Of a stretch of 64,000 bases of DNA, positions 59,807 to 64,000 are shown piece by piece. The stretch is taken from positions 62,001 to 126,000 of the forward strand of contig JAUNAC010000004.1 in NCBI GenBank assembly GCA_030527825.1, written 5' to 3'. The stretch is from Lautropia sp. (GTDB taxonomy: Bacteria > Pseudomonadota > Gammaproteobacteria > Burkholderiales > Burkholderiaceae_E). Numbering within the stretch: position 1 is the first letter of the stretch; every line of letters starts with the position of its first letter. Both the position numbers and the translations under genes were made by a program. The notes beneath the pieces were generated by a model. That model made no database searches. It saw only the letters and a list, made by a program, of their open reading frames with translations, and had not been told where the DNA came from.

Positions 59807-61132
59807 ATGAGTCTGTTTGACCAGCGTGCACTACGTGACGGCGTCAGTCGTCGAGAAGTATTGGGCTGGGCCTGTTACGACTTTGCCAATTCTGGCTATA
59901 CCACTGTGGTGACCACTGCCGTGTTCAGTGCTTACTTTGTTGCTGTGGTGGCAGGCAATGCCGGCTGGGCAACCTTTCTCTGGACGTTCATTCTGGGTAT
60001 TTCCAATCTGGCCGTGATGTTGACCATGCCGGCCATTGGTGCCCGGGTGGATGCGCGTGCATCGCGCAAGTACTGGCTGCTGTCCGTCACCCTGGTATGC
60101 GTGGCCTGCATCGTCGGCCTGTACTGGGTACATGCGGGTGATCTGATGCTGGCCATGCTGCTCATTGTCGTCTCGAATTATTGCTACTCACTGGGTGAGG
60201 CATTCTGCGCTGCCTACCTGCCGGAGCTGGCCAGACCTGAAGCCATGGGGCGTGTTTCGGGGTGGGGCTGGAGCTTTGGCTACGTGGGGGGCATGCTGGC
60301 CTTGGGATTGTCACTGCTCTGGGTCAGCCATGTCCGTCAGACAGTTGATGATGCGGCCGCCTATGTGCCAGGCACCATGCTGATCACGGCAGCCATCTAC
60401 CTGCTGGCTGCCTTGCCGATGTTTTTCTGGGTGCAGGAGCGGGCCAGACCAAGAGCCCAGGAGGTCAGTCGCGCAGTACTCTCACTCCTTGATCTGCGAA
60501 CCAGCTGGTTGCGGATTCGTGATTTTTCGGACTACCAGCGTCTGCTGCTGGTGGGGTTCTTCTTCAACGCCGGAGTATTTGTGGTGATCTCGCTGACGGC
60601 GGTCTATGCCGACCAGGTCATGCACTTTCGACCCGAGCAGACCATGACGCTATTTTTTGTGGTGAACATTGCGGCAGCTCTGGGTTCATTCCTGTTCGGC
60701 TATCTGGAAGACCGTATCGGTCATCGTGGCGCCCTGGCACTGACCTTGCTTGGCTGGATCACTGTTGTGGTTCTGGCCGTTCTGGCTGACAGCTCGCTGG
60801 CGTTTTGGGGCGCTGCGACACTGGCTGGCCTCTGCATGGGCTCCAGCCAATCTGCTGGACGGGCATTGGCCGGTGTGATGGCACCGGCCCGACGGTTAGG
60901 CGAATTCTATGGTCTTTGGGCTTTTTCCACCCGCAGTGCTGCTATCGTGGGACCGTTGACCTATGGTGTCATCAACTGGCTCACTCAAGGCAACCATCGC
61001 ATCGCATTGTCCGCTACAGGCGCATTTTTCGTCATTGCCCTTTTGCTGCTGGCCTGTGTCAACACTGGACGAGGCATTCGCCGGGCACATGCCGACGATG
61101 CCAGCGCCATCAGCGCCGTTGCTTCTCCCTGA
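59807..61132 (+). CDS. MFS transporter, UMF1/Atg22-like
   Basis: The 441-residue protein has about 12 membrane segments. The N-terminal WACYDFANSGYTTVVTTAVF is the hallmark of the bacterial UMF1 (Atg22-like) family, and GRVSGWGWSFGYVGGMLALG is also characteristic. The substrate is unknown; yeast Atg22 exports amino acids from the vacuole. CCGGAGACAG precedes the ATG. Confidence 0.9.
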   Translation: MSLFDQRALRDGVSRREVLGWACYDFANSGYTTVVTTAVFSAYFVAVVAGNAGWATFLWTFILGISNLAVMLTMPAIGARVDARASRKYWLLSVTLVCVACIVGLYWVHAGDLMLAMLLIVVSNYCYSLGEAFCAAYLPELARPEAMGRVSGWGWSFGYVGGMLALGLSLLWVSHVRQTVDDAAAYVPGTMLITAAIYLLAALPMFFWVQERARPRAQEVSRAVLSLLDLRTSWLRIRDFSDYQRLLLVGFFFNAGVFVVISLTAVYADQVMHFRPEQTMTLFFVVNIAAALGSFLFGYLEDRIGHRGALALTLLGWITVVVLAVLADSSLAFWGAATLAGLCMGSSQSAGRALAGVMAPARRLGEFYGLWAFSTRSAAIVGPLTYGVINWLTQGNHRIALSATGAFFVIALLLLACVNTGRGIRRAHADDASAISAVASP

Positions 61133-61194
61133 ACAGGTTTACTGACGTATGATTGTAAGACGTCTATCCTGGCGTACTTAAGGAGACATAAATC

Positions 61195-61608
61195 ATGAAA
61201 ACTAAAGCATCCTTGGATTTGCAGGATGTGGAAAACGGCCTGGTGGCTGGACTGGCCCGAGCCATGGAGAGAGGATGGGCCGTGACGGTATCCATTGTTG
61301 ACGATGGCGGACACCTGCTTGGCCTGAAGCGAATGGACGGTTGCCCGGCGGTATCGGCTTACATTTCCCCCGAAAAAGCACGCACTGCAGCAATTGGGCA
61401 GCGTGCCAGCGGTAGTTATGAGAAAAGCATCAATGATGGACGCTTTGCCTTTCTGTGCGTTGATGTCCTGAAAGGTACCCTTGAAGGTGGCCTGCCTATT
61501 ATTGTGGACGGTCAGGTAGCCGGGGCAGTTGGGGTCTCTGGTGTCAAACCGCAGGAAGATCTGGAGGTAGCCCAGGCTATGGTCGACGCCATGGTGGCTG
61601 CCCATTGA
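61195..61608 (+). CDS. GlcG/HbpS-family heme-binding-like protein
   Basis: The 137-residue protein matches the GlcG/HbpS (DUF336) fold: VTVSIVDDGGHLLGLKRMDG, SPEKARTAAIGQRAS and GGLPIIVDGQVAGAVGVSGVKPQEDLEVAQAMVDA. HbpS from Streptomyces binds heme; GlcG is linked to glycolate use. Neither activity can be inferred here. No signal peptide, so it is cytoplasmic. AAGGAGA precedes the ATG. Confidence 0.88.
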   Translation: MKTKASLDLQDVENGLVAGLARAMERGWAVTVSIVDDGGHLLGLKRMDGCPAVSAYISPEKARTAAIGQRASGSYEKSINDGRFAFLCVDVLKGTLEGGLPIIVDGQVAGAVGVSGVKPQEDLEVAQAMVDAMVAAH

Positions 61609-61765
61609 TACACCATTGGGGATATCCATGATCTCCTGACCAGCGGGCCTGCATTAAGCTAGTGGGCTGCCAGAAGATATTTCGGAATGCATTGCCTTGA
61701 GCCAGATTCCTTATCTGGCTCGCAGAGTGTTTGCATGCGCAGGCAACAGAAGAAAGGAGATCACC

Positions 61766-63751
61766 TTGTCCTCAGACATCAAGAATTCCCTGGCCGAAGG
61801 GCGCGTCTTTCCCGTACCGCCAGATTTCGCCCGCCAGGCCAACATCTCGGGCATGACGCAGTACGAGACGCTGTGCGCCGAGGCCCAACGGGACAACCCG
61901 GCTTTCTGGGCCCGTCTGGCCAGAGCGCACCTGGACTGGAAGACTCCCTTTTCCAAGGTACTTGACGACAGTAACCCGCCCTTTTACAAATGGTTTGAGG
62001 ATGGCACGCTGAATGCTTCCTGGAACTGTCTGGATCGTCATCTGGGCACAGCGGTTGCCGATAAGACCGCAATCATTTTTGAGGCGGATGACGGCACCGT
62101 CACCCAGGTGACGTACCGGGAGCTGCACGCCCGGGTATGCCGCTTTGCCAATGGGCTGACATCCCTGGGCTATCGGGTCGGGGATTGTGCCATCATCTAC
62201 ATGCCCATGTCGATCGAGGCCATTGTCGCCATGCAGGCCTGTGCCCGGCTGGGGCTGACCCATTCCGTGGTTTTCGGGGGATTTTCCGCCAAGTCACTAC
62301 AGGAGCGGATCATCGATGTCGGTGCCAGCCTGGTGATCTGTGCCGATGGCCAGTTCCGGGGTGGTCGGACGCTGGCGCTCAAGCCTGCCGTTGACGAGGC
62401 GCTGGCCTTGGGCAAAGGCCACCAGGTTCGCCAGGTTATCGTCTATCGCCGAACGGGACAGGACGTTGCCTGGGAGGATGGCCGTGACCTTGAATGGAAC
62501 AGCGTTCAGGCGGGGCAGCCTGAGCAGTGCGAGCCGGCCTGGGTGGGGGCAGAGCACCCTCTGTTCGTCCTGTATACATCAGGCTCCACCGGTGCGCCGA
62601 AGGGGGTGCAGCATTCCACGGCCGGCTACCTGCTGCAGGCTATGCTCAGCATCCAGTGGACGTTTGACCTCAAGCCCGATGACGTCTTCTGGTGTACGGC
62701 AGATGTTGGCTGGATCACCGGCCATTCCTATGTGGCCTATGGCCCGCTGGCCAACGGCGCGACGCAGATTGTCTTTGAAGGCATTCCAACCTATCCCCAC
62801 GCGGGCCGTTTCTGGGAAATGATTGACCGGCATCGCTGCAGTATTTTCTATACTGCTCCCACGGCCATCCGTTCGCTGGTCAAGGCCGGCAACATGAATC
62901 CGGAATGCCATCCCCGCAACTTCAGGCTTGACAGCCTGCGGGTCCTTGGATCGGTTGGAGAGCCGATCAACCCGGAAGCCTGGCTCTGGTTCTACGAAAA
63001 TGTCGGTCATAGCCGCTGCCCGATTGCCGATACCTGGTGGCAGACGGAAACTGGGGCCCATGTCCTGACGCCTCTACCGGGTGTCCACGATTTGAAACCC
63101 GGCTCCTGCACTATGCCGCTGCCAGGAATGGATGTAGCCGTCGTTGATGAAACAGGCGCCGAATCTGTCCGTGGGGAGGGGGGATTCCTGGTAATCCGTA
63201 AACCCTGGCCTGCGATGATTCGCACCATCTGGGGCAATCCGGAACGTTTTCGCAGCAGCTACTTTCCGGATGATTTCCAGGGTCGCTACTATCTGGCCGG
63301 TGATGGCGCATCCATCGACGCCGATGGCTATTTCTGGATCATGGGCCGCATTGACGACGTTCTTAACGTCTCTGGACACCGGCTCGGCACGATGGAAATT
63401 GAATCGGCGCTGGTCGGGCATGAGCTGGTTGCAGAGGCCGCCGTGGTGGGGCGGCCTGATGAGACCACGGGTGAAGCCATCAGCGCCTTTGTCGTGCTGA
63501 AGGGTACGCGCCCCACGGACCTCGCCCAGGCACAGCGCCTGGCAGATGAGTTGCGTGCCTGGGTGGCCAAGGAAATTGGCCCCATTGCCAAGCCCAAGGA
63601 AATCCGCTTTGGCGATAACCTTCCCAAAACCCGTTCGGGCAAGATCATGCGTCGCCTGCTGCGTTCGCTGGCCAGGGGAGAGGAAATCACCCAGGATACC
63701 TCGACACTGGAAAATCCCGCTGTGCTGGAGCAGTTGAAACAGGCGCAGTGA
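61766..63751 (+). CDS. acs: Acetyl-CoA synthetase
   Basis: It activates acetate with ATP and CoA. I choose the TTG at 61766 because AAAGGAG lies just upstream; the open frame extends to 61697 without a better start. The ~660-residue protein has the P-loop [45 protein letters not shown] (with the acetate-pocket Trp) and the C-terminal [13 protein letters not shown], whose Lys is the acetylation site in Acs. Propionyl-CoA synthetase is less likely given the WWQTETG motif context. Confidence 0.93.
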   Translation: MSSDIKNSLAEGRVFPVPPDFARQANISGMTQYETLCAEAQRDNPAFWARLARAHLDWKTPFSKVLDDSNPPFYKWFEDGTLNASWNCLDRHLGTAVADKTAIIFEADDGTVTQVTYRELHARVCRFANGLTSLGYRVGDCAIIYMPMSIEAIVAMQACARLGLTHSVVFGGFSAKSLQERIIDVGASLVICADGQFRGGRTLALKPAVDEALALGKGHQVRQVIVYRRTGQDVAWEDGRDLEWNSVQAGQPEQCEPAWVGAEHPLFVLYTSGSTGAPKGVQHSTAGYLLQAMLSIQWTFDLKPDDVFWCTADVGWITGHSYVAYGPLANGATQIVFEGIPTYPHAGRFWEMIDRHRCSIFYTAPTAIRSLVKAGNMNPECHPRNFRLDSLRVLGSVGEPINPEAWLWFYENVGHSRCPIADTWWQTETGAHVLTPLPGVHDLKPGSCTMPLPGMDVAVVDETGAESVRGEGGFLVIRKPWPAMIRTIWGNPERFRSSYFPDDFQGRYYLAGDGASIDADGYFWIMGRIDDVLNVSGHRLGTMEIESALVGHELVAEAAVVGRPDETTGEAISAFVVLKGTRPTDLAQAQRLADELRAWVAKEIGPIAKPKEIRFGDNLPKTRSGKIMRRLLRSLARGEEITQDTSTLENPAVLEQLKQAQ

Positions 63752-63792
63752 CAGGTGTCGAAAAATCCCAACACGGTGTTTTGTCTTTCGGA

Positions 63793-63798
63793 TATAAT
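63793..63798 (+). promoter_or_regulatory. -10 element of tRNA-Ser (GGA)
   Basis: A perfect TATAAT lies ten bases before the tRNA. No good -35 hexamer is found at 16-18 bases. Confidence 0.55.
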
Positions 63799-63808
63799 GC
63801 CGTGTTCC

Positions 63809-63899
63809 GGAGAGATGGATGAGTGGTTTAAGTCGCACGCCTGGAAAGCGTGTAAGGGTTAATAGCCCTTCGGGGGTTCGAATCCCCCTCTCTCCGCCA
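63809..63899 (+). tRNA. tRNA-Ser (anticodon GGA)
   Basis: A 91-base class II tRNA. The acceptor GGAGAGA pairs with TCTCTCC, followed by G and an encoded CCA. The anticodon stem CACGC/GCGTG encloses CTGGAAA, giving anticodon GGA for UCU/UCC codons. A long variable arm is present. Confidence 0.97.
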
Positions 63900-64000
63900 G
63901 ATTTTGGCCACCTTGTCATGGTGGCGCTTGCAGGGGGCTGATCTCAGCACCCTTTGTTCATAGTGGCCATTGCCTGCGATATGGCCAGAGCCAGCCAGAA
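63900..64000. other. Right edge, no gene recognised
   Basis: About 100 bases after the tRNA. GCCACC and GGTGGC can form a six-pair stem near 63907-63926 without a T run. Nothing else is visible before the edge. Confidence 0.3.

Overview
This is a GC-rich chromosomal segment from a betaproteobacterium, most likely of the order Burkholderiales. I base that on gene order and family membership, not on a search. The markers are: an aceE-aceF-lpdA operon whose LpdA carries its own lipoyl domain; the run argH / algZ-algR-hemC-hemD-hemX-hemY-ppa-nadE-glnB; and trxB / Crp-type regulator / ftsK-lolA-rarA / serS. No IS element, phage gene, CRISPR array or rRNA was seen. Three tRNA genes are present: Arg-ACG, Ser-CGA and Ser-GGA.

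Layout. 1-2179 holds the 5' part of an NRPS gene that runs off the left edge. It is followed by a GDSL/SGNH lipoprotein, an M14-type deacylase (AstE/AspA-like), a DUF4136-type lipoprotein and a DapA-like protein that has lost its catalytic residues. tRNA-Arg follows, with a clear promoter and terminator. 7.4-11.0 kb encodes a FixJ-type regulator and a large PAS histidine kinase, divergent from the pyruvate dehydrogenase operon (11.2-17.2 kb). 17.3-26.8 kb is a leftward block for a catecholate siderophore: an FecCD permease, ATPase and binding protein, then an EntE-like DHB ligase, a free-standing aryl carrier protein and an EntF-like C-A-T-TE synthetase. The EntF adenylation code reads as the serine code. 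Two Fur-like boxes lie at the transcription entry points. DHB synthesis genes (entCBA) and a TonB-dependent receptor are not in the window. 27.2-28.9 kb has two tandem NeuD/PglD-type acetyltransferases in DNA that looks lower in GC. Next come a CNNM/CorC-type membrane protein and argH.

32.6-42.3 kb is one rightward run: an AlgZ/AlgR (LytS/LytTR) two-component system, the late heme-precursor genes hemC, hemD, hemX and hemY, then ppa, nadE and glnB. 42.4-50.5 kb holds smr and trxB leftward and a Crp/Fnr regulator, ftsK, lolA and rarA rightward. 50.6-55 kb holds aroG and an alpha/beta-hydrolase-like lipoprotein without a nucleophile (both leftward), serS, and a convergent tRNA-Ser with what looks like a shared terminator hairpin. 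55-63.9 kb holds a CbiM-like membrane protein, comEC with a degenerate nuclease-like domain, a RidA protein, an NlpC/P60 lipoprotein, an Atg22-like MFS transporter, a GlcG/HbpS protein, an acetyl-CoA synthetase and a second tRNA-Ser.

Most of the window is conserved housekeeping sequence. The accessory or unusual parts are the siderophore block, the partial NRPS, the acetyltransferase pair, and three proteins whose folds are recognisable but whose catalytic residues are gone (DapA-like, alpha/beta hydrolase-like, ComEC nuclease-like domain). All motif and site calls were read by eye; no alignments or database searches were run.
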